64,000 bases of DNA, from the NCBI RefSeq assembly GCF_014252075.1, contig NZ_CP059209.1:572274-636273 (forward strand). The letters are read 5' to 3'. Source of the DNA: Blattabacterium cuenoti. GTDB lineage: Bacteria > Bacteroidota > Bacteroidia > Flavobacteriales > Blattabacteriaceae. A program made the position numbers and the translations under genes. The notes under the pieces are model-generated. The model ran no database searches. It was not told the DNA's origin and saw nothing but the letters and a program-made list of their open reading frames with translations. This document shows positions 23,637 through 32,433 of this stretch, one piece after another; position 1 is the stretch's first letter; the number at the start of each line of letters is the position of its first letter.

Positions 23637-24344
23637 ATGAATCGTAAGATTATTATAGCTATAGATGGATATTCTTCATCTGGAAAAAGTACTTTGGCAA
23701 AAGAAATTTCCAAAAGACTAAAATATAAATATATAGATACCGGAGCTATGTATAGAGGAATTACTTTATTAGCTATTAGAAAAAAAATTTTTAATAGCGA
23801 CTTGTGGAATATACGAAATTTTATTCCTGTTCTAAGAGATATTAATTTTAAGTTTAGATGGAACAGAAAACTCAATGAAACAAATATTTTTTTAAATGAA
23901 GAAAATATACAATCTGAGATAAGGTCTTTAAACATTACAAAAAAAGTTAGTTTAATAGCTCAAATTCCTGAAATTCGTGAAAAATTAACTTTTATACAGA
24001 AAAATTTTGGAGAAAAAAAAGGAATTGTTATGGATGGAAGAGATATTGGACATTCTATTTTTCCCAAATCAGAATTAAAAATATTTATGAAAGGATCTAT
24101 AGAGGTTCGTTCTTATAGAAGATATCAAGACCTCAAAAAAAAAGGAGAAAAAGTTTCTTATGAGGAAGTTCAAAAAAATATTATTCATAGAGATATTATG
24201 GATACTTCCAGAAAAATTTCTCCACTCAAAAAATCCATAGATTCTATAGAAATAGATAATACGTTTTTAAGCATAGAAGAACAATTAAATTTGATCTTTC
24301 AATTAATAAATAAAATCATAAAAAATAAACACATTATTGTATGA
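23637..24344 (+). CDS. cmk: Cytidylate kinase
   Basis: Phosphorylates CMP and dCMP. The 235-residue protein opens with the P-loop IDGYSSSGKSTLAK, followed by YIDTGAMYRG, and later has VMDGRDIGHSIFP and the lid region with RYQDLKKKGEKVS and IIHRDIMDTSR. Length is normal (about 225-235). It follows speB by 1 bp and overlaps fabG by 4 bp, indicating one transcription unit. Confidence 0.97.
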   Translation: MNRKIIIAIDGYSSSGKSTLAKEISKRLKYKYIDTGAMYRGITLLAIRKKIFNSDLWNIRNFIPVLRDINFKFRWNRKLNETNIFLNEENIQSEIRSLNITKKVSLIAQIPEIREKLTFIQKNFGEKKGIVMDGRDIGHSIFPKSELKIFMKGSIEVRSYRRYQDLKKKGEKVSYEEVQKNIIHRDIMDTSRKISPLKKSIDSIEIDNTFLSIEEQLNLIFQLINKIIKNKHIIV

Positions 24345-25075
24345 AATTATTAAATGGAAAAATAGCTATAGTAACAGGAGGTTCAGGAGATATAGGGAAG
24401 TCTATTGTAAAAACTTTTGCAAGACATGGAGCTAATGTTATTTTTACATTTTATTCCTCAATAAATGAAGCGAAAAAATTGGTTTTAGAACTCAAAGATT
24501 CGGTAGAAGCATATCAAATTGATCTTTCAGATTTAAATTCTTCAGAAAATTTAGTTGAAAAAGTCATAAAAAAATACGGAAAAATAGATATATTAGTAAA
24601 TAATGCTGGCGTGGTCAAAGATAATTTTTTACTTAAAATATCGAAAGAAGATTGGGATTTCGTGATAAAAACCAACCTTTATTCTGTTTTCAATTTAACT
24701 AAATATACCATTTATCCTATGATGAAACAAAAAAAAGGAAGTATTATTAATATGAGTTCTGTTATAGGATTAACAGGAAATATTGGACAATCCAATTATG
24801 CAGCATCTAAAGCAGGAATTATTGGATTTACCAAATCAATAGCTAGAGAATTAGGAAAAAAAAATATTCGTTGTAATGCTATAGCCCCTGGATATATTGC
24901 TACAAAAATGAATTCTCATTTTCAATATAAAATAAAAGAAAATTGGATAAATAATATTCCATTAAAAAGGCCAGGTTCTCCTCAAGAGATAGCTAATTGC
25001 ACTTTATTTCTTGCTTCAGATTTATCTAGTTATATTACTGGTTCTGTATTAAATGTAAATGGAGGATTAATTTAA
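24341..25075 (+). CDS. fabG: 3-oxoacyl-ACP reductase
   Basis: NADPH-dependent reduction of 3-ketoacyl-ACP in fatty acid elongation. The 244-residue short-chain dehydrogenase shows the cofactor motif TGGSGDIGKS, the NNAG motif, the catalytic serine in INMSSVIGLTG, and the YAASKAG Tyr-Lys pair. Length is normal. It overlaps cmk by 4 bp and precedes menD by 9 bp. It would act with AcpP (window start) and the FabZ half of the fusion at 44064. Confidence 0.96.
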   Translation: MKLLNGKIAIVTGGSGDIGKSIVKTFARHGANVIFTFYSSINEAKKLVLELKDSVEAYQIDLSDLNSSENLVEKVIKKYGKIDILVNNAGVVKDNFLLKISKEDWDFVIKTNLYSVFNLTKYTIYPMMKQKKGSIINMSSVIGLTGNIGQSNYAASKAGIIGFTKSIARELGKKNIRCNAIAPGYIATKMNSHFQYKIKENWINNIPLKRPGSPQEIANCTLFLASDLSSYITGSVLNVNGGLI

Positions 25076-25084
25076 ATTATCTTA

Positions 25085-26770
25085 ATGTATTCAAACAAAA
25101 AAGTGGTACAAAGTTTAGGTGAGATTTTAAAAAAAAAATCCATATTCAATATCGTCATATCTCCAGGATCTAGAAATGCTCCTATTATTATCCATTTTAC
25201 ACAAAATAAAGATTTTCAATCTTATAGCATTGTAGATGAACGTTGTGCAGGTTTTTTTGCTTTAGGAATAGCACAACAAATCAGAAAACCTGTAGTCATT
25301 AGTTGTACTTCTGGATCTGCTGTTGTCAACTATTATCCTGCAGTAACAGAAGCTTTTTATCAGAAAATTCCACTTATTTTAGTAACTGCAGATCGTCCAA
25401 AAGAAATTATAGATATTTTTGAAGGACAATCAATTCATCAGGAAAATATTTTTCAAAAACATGTAGAAACATCTGTTCAACTAACAGAAGATGAATCTCA
25501 ATCAGGAATATGGTACAATGAAAAATTAATTAATGAATCCATAAACAAATGCATTTTAAAAAATAAACCTATACATATTAATATTCCTTTTTCAGATCCA
25601 CTTTATAAAACAACAAATCAATTACAAGTAAAACCTAAAATCATAAAAAGTATACCTGTAAAAAATTGTTTTCTTGAAACATCCAAATCTTATAAAAGAG
25701 AACAATCTATGTGGAAAAAATATAAAAGAAAAATGATTTTATTAGGACTACATTATCCAGAGAAAAATATGGAAAAGATTTTGAGAGAATTAAGCCTAGA
25801 TCCATCTATTATTATTTTGACAGAAACAACATCTCATGTATCCGGAAAATTATTCTTCTCAAATATAGATCTACTTATTTTTAATATGACTGTTAAAGAG
25901 TGGATCAGTTTAAAACCTCATATTCTATTAACTATTGGAATAAATATTATATCCAAAAAAATAAAGTTTTTTTTGAGAAAATACCCTCCAATATATCATT
26001 GGCATATAGGAGAAAATTATGAAAATTACCCAGATACTTATTATAAATTAACTACTTATTGGCCTATAACTTCAGAATCATTTTTTAAAATTTTTAAAAA
26101 TTATAATCTATCTGCTTCAGATTATAGATATAAATGGGAAAAATTAAAAAAAAAAAGAATCAAAAAACATAAATTTTTTTTTAAAAAAGAAAAAAGTTTT
26201 TCTGATTTAAAAGTTTTATTTTTTGTATTTAAATCCATTCCTAATAATTCAATTCTACAATTAGGAAATAGTATGATAATTAGATATTATGAACTTTTTA
26301 ATCAAAAAAAATGTTCTATTCAATCTTATTGTAATCGTGGAACATCAGGAATAGATGGGTGTGTTTCAACAGCTATAGGTTCTTCCGTAAGCAGCAAAAA
26401 AGTAGTCACATTAATCATTGGAGACATAAGTTTTTTTTATGATAGTAATGCTTTATGGAATAATTATGTTCCAAAAAATTTTCGTATTATACTCATCAAT
26501 AATGGAGGTGGAAACATTTTTAGATTTATTTCAAAAACCAAATTCCCTGAAAAAATTTTCAATTTTTTTGAAACAAAACATATTTTTTCTGCAGAAAAAA
26601 TATGCGAAATGTATAGTTGGAAATACGAAAAGGTGTCTAATCAACACACTATGAAAAATAGTTTGTCTTCTTTTTGGAAAAAATCAGAAAGACCTTGTCT
26701 TCTAGAGATAGATACTCATAAATACAAAAATGCAGAAATTTTGAAAAAATACTTATCTTATCTATCCTGA
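25085..26770 (+). CDS. menD: SEPHCHC synthase, menaquinone pathway
   Basis: Thiamin-diphosphate enzyme joining isochorismate and 2-oxoglutarate in menaquinone synthesis. The 561-residue protein shows the N-terminal ISPGSRNAPI, the SGSAVVNYYPAVTEA segment around the catalytic glutamate region, TADRPKE, and the C-terminal ThDP-binding GDISFFYDSNALW to NNGGGNIF. Length is normal. Menaquinone is the usual respiratory quinone of Flavobacteriales. The stop overlaps the end of the convergent sanA-like gene by 9 bp. Confidence 0.96.
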   Translation: MYSNKKVVQSLGEILKKKSIFNIVISPGSRNAPIIIHFTQNKDFQSYSIVDERCAGFFALGIAQQIRKPVVISCTSGSAVVNYYPAVTEAFYQKIPLILVTADRPKEIIDIFEGQSIHQENIFQKHVETSVQLTEDESQSGIWYNEKLINESINKCILKNKPIHINIPFSDPLYKTTNQLQVKPKIIKSIPVKNCFLETSKSYKREQSMWKKYKRKMILLGLHYPEKNMEKILRELSLDPSIIILTETTSHVSGKLFFSNIDLLIFNMTVKEWISLKPHILLTIGINIISKKIKFFLRKYPPIYHWHIGENYENYPDTYYKLTTYWPITSESFFKIFKNYNLSASDYRYKWEKLKKKRIKKHKFFFKKEKSFSDLKVLFFVFKSIPNNSILQLGNSMIIRYYELFNQKKCSIQSYCNRGTSGIDGCVSTAIGSSVSSKKVVTLIIGDISFFYDSNALWNNYVPKNFRIILINNGGGNIFRFISKTKFPEKIFNFFETKHIFSAEKICEMYSWKYEKVSNQHTMKNSLSSFWKKSERPCLLEIDTHKYKNAEILKKYLSYLS

Positions 26771-27343
26771 TTTTTTTAAAATCAAAAAAATATCCCATAA
26801 GGCTTTAATTCTAGCAAAAAATTCTCTAATTTGTATTTTACTGTCAAAAGAAAGACTTTGAGCGTTAAACCCAATAACATCTAATCCTAAACAATTTCCA
26901 ATAAAAATAGCTCTTTCATTGTGAAACTTTTGAGATATAATTGTAAACCTTTTTTGATTAAAAATTTTATAAACTCTTAAAACAGAATGCAAAGTATTAA
27001 TTCCATGAAAATCTTCATATATAAAATAAGAAGGGATCCCTTTTCTTATTAATTCCTTCTTCATCATTTTTGGTTCATTGTAATTTTTTTCTCTATTATC
27101 TCCACTTACAATGATATAACGTATTTTTTTATGATAAAAAAGATAAAATGCAGCATCAATTCTATACTTAAAATAAGCATTTACTCCTCCTCCATGTAAA
27201 TATTTAGAAGTGCCTAAAACTACACCAAATGTATTATATGGGACATAATCTATACAATCATAACTTTTTCTTGTTGACCATAAACTTATTCCAAGATAAC
27301 AAGAAAGAAAAAATAAAATTATGAAAAAAAATATACGTTTTAT
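26762..27343 (-). CDS. sanA: SanA-like DUF218 membrane protein, non-standard start
   Basis: Envelope-barrier protein of the SanA/YdcF (DUF218) family. The reverse frame is open from a stop at 27352-27350 to the TAG at 26764-26762 and encodes an N-terminal hydrophobic anchor (IKRIFFFIILFFLSCYLG), then VVLGTSKYL, NAYFKYRIDAA, YIIVSGDN, YNEP and TIISQKFHNERA, the SanA landmarks in order. No ATG, GTG or TTG exists in frame before the internal methionines at 27067, which would remove half the domain. The ATA at 27343 is where the family start would be, giving 193 residues. Either a rare ATA/ATT start is used or translation has been lost. It lies 25 bp downstream of secA. Confidence 0.75.
   Translation of the reverse strand: MKRIFFFIILFFLSCYLGISLWSTRKSYDCIDYVPYNTFGVVLGTSKYLHGGGVNAYFKYRIDAAFYLFYHKKIRYIIVSGDNREKNYNEPKMMKKELIRKGIPSYFIYEDFHGINTLHSVLRVYKIFNQKRFTIISQKFHNERAIFIGNCLGLDVIGFNAQSLSFDSKIQIREFFARIKALWDIFLILKKSG
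26768..26784. terminator. Possible bidirectional hairpin between menD and sanA
   Basis: A 7-bp perfect inverted repeat TGATTTT / AAAATCA with a 3-base T loop begins at the menD stop, with a T-run on one side and an A-run on the other, so it could stop transcription from both converging genes. The stem is AT-only and weak. Confidence 0.3.
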
Positions 27344-27368
27344 TTTTGATTAATACAATCGTATTGTT

Positions 27369-30300
27369 CTAAAAAGAATCATCCTCTATAACCCATTCGC
27401 CCTGTTCTAAAAGAAACTCGGCTTGTTTAAATTTAATATTCTTCGTTTCTCCTGTAATTAAATGACGAATGTTAATTCTATTATTTCTACCCAATTTTTT
27501 TCCACTTTTACTTTTCATTAAAAAATCCATTTTTATATTATTTTTTGGAATACATAAAATATCACCTCTCATTATGGTAGATTTAAGCAAAAAAGAAACA
27601 ATTTTTTTATTGATATCATAAACTCTTTCTTGAAATAAATTAAAAGCATTTTGTTTATAAACGATCAGAGGATCTTTTTGTTCAAAAACTGCATTTTGTA
27701 CAGAATATCGCAAACTATCCATATCACGTAAATGTTCCTTCCATTTTTCATCCATAAAACATAATATAGTCTTTTTTTCAAATATTGATAATAAAGATCG
27801 TCCTTGGGTATTATAAAAGACCTTCAAATCTGATACAGAAACTACATTTTGCAGTCCATCAGTGAAAATAACTTGTATTTGATAATCTTCCTGATTTTTT
27901 ACAATAATATTAGATATAATTGGAATGATATCTATATCAATCATTTTTTTCTTTTTTTTATCATAAAAATTGATAATGATATCATGAAGTTGATTCACAC
28001 AATCACGTTCTTTATAAGATAAAAACTCTCTCTCATGAAACGGAAATTTCATATCAAAAATTTGAAGAAATTCATATTCCAAATTTTTAAAATCGTTTAG
28101 AGATTTATTGACCGAGATCATCACATCTAATAAAACATAAACCATATTAGAAATATCTAAACTCAATTCGTTACCACATAATGCATTCTTTCGCTTTTTA
28201 TAAATAAATTCTCTTTGTTTATTAATTACATCATCATAGTCCAACAAACGTTTTCGCATGCTAAAATTATTATCTTCTATTTTTTTTTGTGCTTTTTCAA
28301 TAGATTTTGTTAACAAAGGATGTTGTATAATATCCCCTTCTTTATGACCAAATCTATCCATAAGTTTTGAAAGTCTTTCTGAATCAATAAATAAACGAAT
28401 TAGATTATCTTCTAATGAAACATAAAATTGAGAACTTCCTGGATCTCCCTGACGTCCAGATCTACCTCTTAATTGATTGTCAACTCTTCTAGAATCATGC
28501 CTTTCTGTACCTAAAACTGCTAATCCTCCATTTTTTATGACCTCTTTTGAAAGTTTAATATCTGTCCCTCTACCTGCCATATTAGTCGCTATAGTAACAG
28601 ATCCAGATAATCCTGCTTTTGCTACAATATCTGCTTCTTTTTCATGCAATTTTGCATTTAAAACATTATGCGGTATTTTCCTGAATTTTAAAGCCCTACT
28701 TAAAAATTCTGAAACCTCAACAGAGGTTGTTCCAACAAGAACTGGACGTTTTTCATGTCTAGACAAATGAATAATTTTTTCTATGATTGCATTATATTTT
28801 TCTCGTTTTGTTTTGAAAACAAGATCCTGCAAATCTTTTCTTTGTACAATCCTGTGTGTAGGGATAACGACCACATCCAGTTTGTAAATATGCCAAAATT
28901 CTCCGGATTCCGTTTCCGCTGTCCCCGTCATTCCAGATATTTTTCTATACATTCTAAAATAATTTTGCAAAGTAATTGTCGCAAAAGTTTGACTGGAAGA
29001 TTCTATCTGTACATTTTCTTTCGCTTCTATAGCTTGATGCAAGCCATCTGAATAACGTCTTCCTTCCATAATACGACCAGTTTGTTCATCTACTATTTTT
29101 ATTTTACCACCCAAAACAACATAATCCACATCTTTCTCAAACAAAGTAAAAGCTTTAAGAAGCTGATTGATAGTATGTATTCTTTGCGATTTAATAGAAA
29201 AATTTTTCAAAAGTTTTTCTTTTTCCTTGATTTCTTTTTCTTTAGGAAGTTTATTTTTTTCTAAATCAGCAAGTTCCATATTCACATCTGGCAATACAAA
29301 AAAACTTGCATCTTCCACATTTCCAGATAAAAACTCAATTCCTTTATCTGTTAATTCTACTGTGTTATTTTTTTCATCAATCACAAAATAAAGATCTTTG
29401 TCTACTTTATACATTTCTCTTCCATAATCTTGTAAATACTGATTTTCAGTTTTTTGTAAAATCAAACGTATATTATCTTCACTCAAAAATTTAATTAAGG
29501 ACTTTTTCTTTGGTAATCCACGATGAGCCTGAAATAATTTTAATCCTCCTAATTTTTTATTTCCATTTTTTATCAAATTTTTTGTTTCCTGCAAAAAACT
29601 ATTAACTATTATATTTTGTTTATTAACAAGGTCTTCGACTTTTCCTTTAAATAATTCAAACTCCTCTTTATTATCTTTTTTAGGGTCTACAGGTCCAGAT
29701 ATAATCAAAGGAGTACGTGCTTCATCTATCAATACAGAATCAATTTCATCTATAATGGCATAATTTAATTCTCTTTGAACTAATTCTTCTTGAGAAGAAG
29801 CCATATTATCTCTCAGATAATCAAATCCAAACTCATTATTTGTTCCATAAGTAATATCTGCTTGATATGCTATCTTACGTTTTTGTACATCAGAAGATGA
29901 ATAATTATCAATACAATCAACCTTTAATCCATGAAACTCCATTAAAGGGGCCATCCATCCCGTATCTCTTCTAGATAAATAATTATTAACTGTGACAATA
30001 TGCACTCCTCTTCCAGATAAAGCATTTAAATAAGCAGCTAAAGTAGCTACAAAAGTCTTTCCTTCTCCTGTTGCCATTTCAGCTATTTTTCCTTGATGTA
30101 ATACGACCCCTCCCATTAATTGAACATCGTAATGGACCATATCCCAAACTATTGATTTTCCATATGCATCCCACTTATTTTTCCAAATAGATTCATTTTC
30201 ATCCAAAAATACATAAGACTTTTTTTCGGATAATTTTTGGTCGAAAGAGGTCGTTTTTACTACAAGTTTCTCATTTTTTTTTAAACGTTTGGCCGTTTCT

Positions 30301-30653
30301 TTAATTAAAGCAAAGGCTTGAGGTAAAATATTCATCAATTCTTTTTGTTCTATACTATAACGTTTTTCTCTAATTTCTTCTATACTAAAGTATATTTTTT
30401 GCAAAACGCTAATAGAACAAAATTTTTCTTGTATTTTTTTTAACAAATTTTTTTCCTCTTCATCAAATTTTTTTATAGACTCTTTTATAATTTTCTTAAA
30501 ATTATAAGTTTTATTTCTCAATTCATCATCAGACAATAAAGAGATCTTTTTTTCCTCTTCTTTGATTTGAACCAAAAATTTTCTAACCTCTTTAAGGTCC
30601 CTTTCACTTTTGTTAACTAATAATTTATTTAATATTTTTCTGATAAAACTCAT
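27369..30653 (-). CDS. secA: SecA preprotein translocase ATPase
   Basis: Motor for Sec-dependent export. The 1094-residue protein has Walker A in MATGEGKTFVATL (about residue 195), DEIDSVLIDEARTPLIISG, the helicase motif AGRGTDIKL and GRSGRQGDPGSS. It is longer than the roughly 900-residue proteobacterial SecA owing to insertions typical of Bacteroidetes, and its C-terminus (ITGETKNIKFKQAEFLLEQG) lacks the zinc-binding SEC-C cysteines, again as in this phylum. Start at ATG 30653. It sits downstream of the DUF2795 gene (22 bp) on the minus strand. Confidence 0.98.
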   Translation of the reverse strand: MSFIRKILNKLLVNKSERDLKEVRKFLVQIKEEEKKISLLSDDELRNKTYNFKKIIKESIKKFDEEEKNLLKKIQEKFCSISVLQKIYFSIEEIREKRYSIEQKELMNILPQAFALIKETAKRLKKNEKLVVKTTSFDQKLSEKKSYVFLDENESIWKNKWDAYGKSIVWDMVHYDVQLMGGVVLHQGKIAEMATGEGKTFVATLAAYLNALSGRGVHIVTVNNYLSRRDTGWMAPLMEFHGLKVDCIDNYSSSDVQKRKIAYQADITYGTNNEFGFDYLRDNMASSQEELVQRELNYAIIDEIDSVLIDEARTPLIISGPVDPKKDNKEEFELFKGKVEDLVNKQNIIVNSFLQETKNLIKNGNKKLGGLKLFQAHRGLPKKKSLIKFLSEDNIRLILQKTENQYLQDYGREMYKVDKDLYFVIDEKNNTVELTDKGIEFLSGNVEDASFFVLPDVNMELADLEKNKLPKEKEIKEKEKLLKNFSIKSQRIHTINQLLKAFTLFEKDVDYVVLGGKIKIVDEQTGRIMEGRRYSDGLHQAIEAKENVQIESSSQTFATITLQNYFRMYRKISGMTGTAETESGEFWHIYKLDVVVIPTHRIVQRKDLQDLVFKTKREKYNAIIEKIIHLSRHEKRPVLVGTTSVEVSEFLSRALKFRKIPHNVLNAKLHEKEADIVAKAGLSGSVTIATNMAGRGTDIKLSKEVIKNGGLAVLGTERHDSRRVDNQLRGRSGRQGDPGSSQFYVSLEDNLIRLFIDSERLSKLMDRFGHKEGDIIQHPLLTKSIEKAQKKIEDNNFSMRKRLLDYDDVINKQREFIYKKRKNALCGNELSLDISNMVYVLLDVMISVNKSLNDFKNLEYEFLQIFDMKFPFHEREFLSYKERDCVNQLHDIIINFYDKKKKKMIDIDIIPIISNIIVKNQEDYQIQVIFTDGLQNVVSVSDLKVFYNTQGRSLLSIFEKKTILCFMDEKWKEHLRDMDSLRYSVQNAVFEQKDPLIVYKQNAFNLFQERVYDINKKIVSFLLKSTIMRGDILCIPKNNIKMDFLMKSKSGKKLGRNNRINIRHLITGETKNIKFKQAEFLLEQGEWVIEDDSF

Positions 30654-30675
30654 TCTAAGTCAAAAAATAAATAAT

Positions 30676-30909
30676 TTAAAGTTCATATTCATCTCTATTC
30701 CAATAAAAATCTTCATCGTCACGTGGATAATCGGCCCATATATCTTCTATAGATTCAAAAACCTCTCCTTCTCCATTTTCTAATTGTTGAAGGTTTTCAA
30801 CCACTTCCAAAGGGGCTCCAGTACGAATAGCAAAATCAATCAATTCTTCCTTTGTTGCAGGCCAAGGGGCATCTTCTAAATGAGAAGCTAATTCTAAAGT
30901 CCAATACAT
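30676..30909 (-). CDS. DUF2795 small conserved protein
   Basis: A 77-residue acidic protein (MYWTLELASHLEDAPWPATK... ending DEDFYWNRDEYEL) matching the DUF2795 family, which in Bacteroidetes is very highly conserved. The function is unknown to me. The open frame extends 26 codons upstream but that part is Ile/Phe/Lys-rich AT noise, so the ATG at 30909 is chosen; the family starts with MYW. It lies directly upstream of secA on the same strand. Conservation through genome reduction suggests a core role. Confidence 0.9.
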   Translation of the reverse strand: MYWTLELASHLEDAPWPATKEELIDFAIRTGAPLEVVENLQQLENGEGEVFESIEDIWADYPRDDEDFYWNRDEYEL

Positions 30910-30964
30910 ATATTGATATTTTCTATATTTAATATTAAAAAAAATCAAAAAAATGATATTTTTA

Positions 30965-30972
30965 TATATTTG
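30965..30972 (+). promoter_or_regulatory. Candidate -7 box for fmt
   Basis: TATATTTG matches the Bacteroidetes -7 consensus, 74 bases upstream of the fmt ATG. Its 3' end overlaps an 18-base palindrome at 30970-30987. No -33 element identified. Confidence 0.3.
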
Positions 30973-30987
30973 ATTTTCAAAAATCAA
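30970..30987. repeat. 18-base palindrome in secA-cluster/fmt spacer
   Basis: TTGATTTT-CA-AAAATCAA is an 8-bp perfect inverted repeat around a 2-base centre, in the 137 bp divergent spacer between the DUF2795-secA unit and fmt. It overlaps a candidate -7 box, which would suit an operator, but no regulator is known. Confidence 0.45.
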
Positions 30988-31046
30988 TGAACTTTTTCAT
31001 AAAATTACAAGATAAAATTAGTGAATTTAAATTACAAATAAATTAC

Positions 31047-32003
31047 ATGAAAAAGTTTCCAAAAATTGTATTCATAGGGTCAACAAATTTTTCACTTTTC
31101 TCTTTAAAAGAATTATACATGAAACAATATAATATAGTAGGGGTAATTACAAGTCCTGATAATCCCATTCATAAAAATGAAAAATATTTTTCTCCTGTAA
31201 AAAAATATGCATTGGAAAATAATATTCCTTTTTTACAACCTGGAAATCTTCTTGATGATACCTTTTTAAAAAATCTGAAAGCATGGAATGCAGATATACA
31301 AATTGTTGTTTCTTTCAAAATTTTACCTAAAAAAGTGTGGGATTTACCTAAAATGGGTTCTTTTAATTTACATGCATCTCTTCTTCCACAATATAGGGGG
31401 GCTGCTCCTATCAATTGGGTCATTATTAATGGAGAAAATAAAACTGGATTAACAACTTTTTTCATAGAAGAAAAAATAGACTCTGGAAAAATTCTTTTCC
31501 AAAAAGAAATAGAAATAGGAAAAGAGGAGACTGCAGGAGAATTAGAATATAAACTCAAAAAAATGAGTGGATCTATGATTATAAAAACTTTAGAAAAAAT
31601 TATGAAAAAACAAATAAAACCTATTGATCAAAAAAATATAAATTCTTTAAAGTATGCTCCAAAAATATCTACTAAAAATTGTAGAATACAATGGGACGAT
31701 CCTTCTATTGAATCCATTTATAATAAAATAAGAGGATTAAGCCCTCATCCTGCTGCATGGACTTTATTATTTTTTCATAAAAAGAAATTTGTGAGATTCA
31801 AAATTTTTGTCGTAAAAAAAATACTCAAAAAACATTCTATTCCTATTGGATTAATATTCAATATATCATCATCTGAAATGCGAATATCCGTTAAAGAAGG
31901 TTTTATATCTATTATTGAAGGACAAATAGAAGGAAAAAAAAGAATGAATATAAAAAACTTAATTAATGGAATAAAAATAAGAAAAAATCTTTTTGTTCGG
32001 TAA
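31047..32003 (+). CDS. fmt: Methionyl-tRNA formyltransferase
   Basis: Formylates initiator Met-tRNA with 10-formyl-tetrahydrofolate. The 318-residue protein has the signature NLHASLLPQYRGAAPINW (about residues 105-122), with the catalytic Asn-His pair and a downstream KIDSG segment carrying the catalytic aspartate, then a C-terminal OB-like tRNA-binding domain. The frame is open from 30987, but the ATG at 31047 (MKKFPKIVFIGS) matches the family N-terminus. Length is normal. Its presence implies formylated initiation and an initiator tRNA elsewhere, since neither CAT tRNA in this window looks like an initiator. Confidence 0.97.
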   Translation: MKKFPKIVFIGSTNFSLFSLKELYMKQYNIVGVITSPDNPIHKNEKYFSPVKKYALENNIPFLQPGNLLDDTFLKNLKAWNADIQIVVSFKILPKKVWDLPKMGSFNLHASLLPQYRGAAPINWVIINGENKTGLTTFFIEEKIDSGKILFQKEIEIGKEETAGELEYKLKKMSGSMIIKTLEKIMKKQIKPIDQKNINSLKYAPKISTKNCRIQWDDPSIESIYNKIRGLSPHPAAWTLLFFHKKKFVRFKIFVVKKILKKHSIPIGLIFNISSSEMRISVKEGFISIIEGQIEGKKRMNIKNLINGIKIRKNLFVR

Positions 32004-32050
32004 AACAATATTTTTATTAGGTTGTATCTATTTATCCTTTATAAATATTT

Positions 32051-32058
32051 TATATTTG
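32051..32058 (+). promoter_or_regulatory. Candidate -7 box for hup
   Basis: TATATTTG matches the Bacteroidetes -7 consensus 60 bases upstream of the hup ATG in a 115 bp spacer with no other gene. A TTG at 32022-32024 is 26 bases upstream, a little farther than usual for -33. The best of the promoter candidates because hup must have its own strong promoter here. Confidence 0.4.
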
Positions 32059-32118
32059 CTATCGTTAATTATAAGATTGTTTTATAGTTAATTAAAATTA
32101 AATTAATTATACAAATTC

Positions 32119-32385
32119 ATGAACAAAACGGAATTGGTTAATTCAATAGCTGAAAAAACTGGAATAACAAAAATAAAAGCTAAAAATGTTACAGATGCAT
32201 TTATTGAAACAGTAATTGAATCATTAAAAAAAGGAGATAAGGTAACCCTCGTAGGATTCGGAACCTTTTCTGTTGTAGAAAGACATCCTAGAAACGGAGT
32301 AAATCCTAGAACAGGAAAAAAAATACACATTCCAGGAAAAAAAGTGGCTAAATTCAAAATAGGAGCAGAATTAACAAAATTGTAA
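32119..32385 (+). CDS. hup: HU-family DNA-binding protein
   Basis: Histone-like DNA-bending protein of the nucleoid. The 88-residue product starts MNKTELVNSIAEKTG, has the dimer core VTLVGFGTFSVVER and the DNA-binding arm RNGVNPRTGKKIHIPGKKV with the intercalating proline, and ends at normal length. It is flanked by a candidate promoter and a strong hairpin terminator, so it is a one-gene unit. IHF subunits are longer and differ, so HU is the better call. Confidence 0.97.
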   Translation: MNKTELVNSIAEKTGITKIKAKNVTDAFIETVIESLKKGDKVTLVGFGTFSVVERHPRNGVNPRTGKKIHIPGKKVAKFKIGAELTKL

Positions 32386-32394
32386 ATTTCTTAG

Positions 32395-32431
32395 AAGATA
32401 AAGTTTGTTTTCTCTATACAAACTTTATCTT
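32395..32431. terminator. Bidirectional terminator between hup and pdxH
   Basis: A 13-bp perfect inverted repeat (left arm 32395-32407, AAGATAAAGTTTG; right arm 32419-32431) with an 11-base loop lies between the hup stop and the convergent pdxH stop. It is the strongest hairpin I noticed in the window and can serve both strands, although the flanking T-tracts are short. Confidence 0.8.
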
Positions 32432-32433
32432 AT

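Noticed and set aside
26762..27067. 101-residue gene starting at the internal ATG 27067
   Set aside because: The same frame continues upstream with SanA landmarks VLGTSKYL and VSGDN, so this is only the C-terminal half of a longer coding region.
28477..29494. Several open frames antisense to secA
   Set aside because: SecA is continuous and well conserved; these are opposite-strand artefacts.
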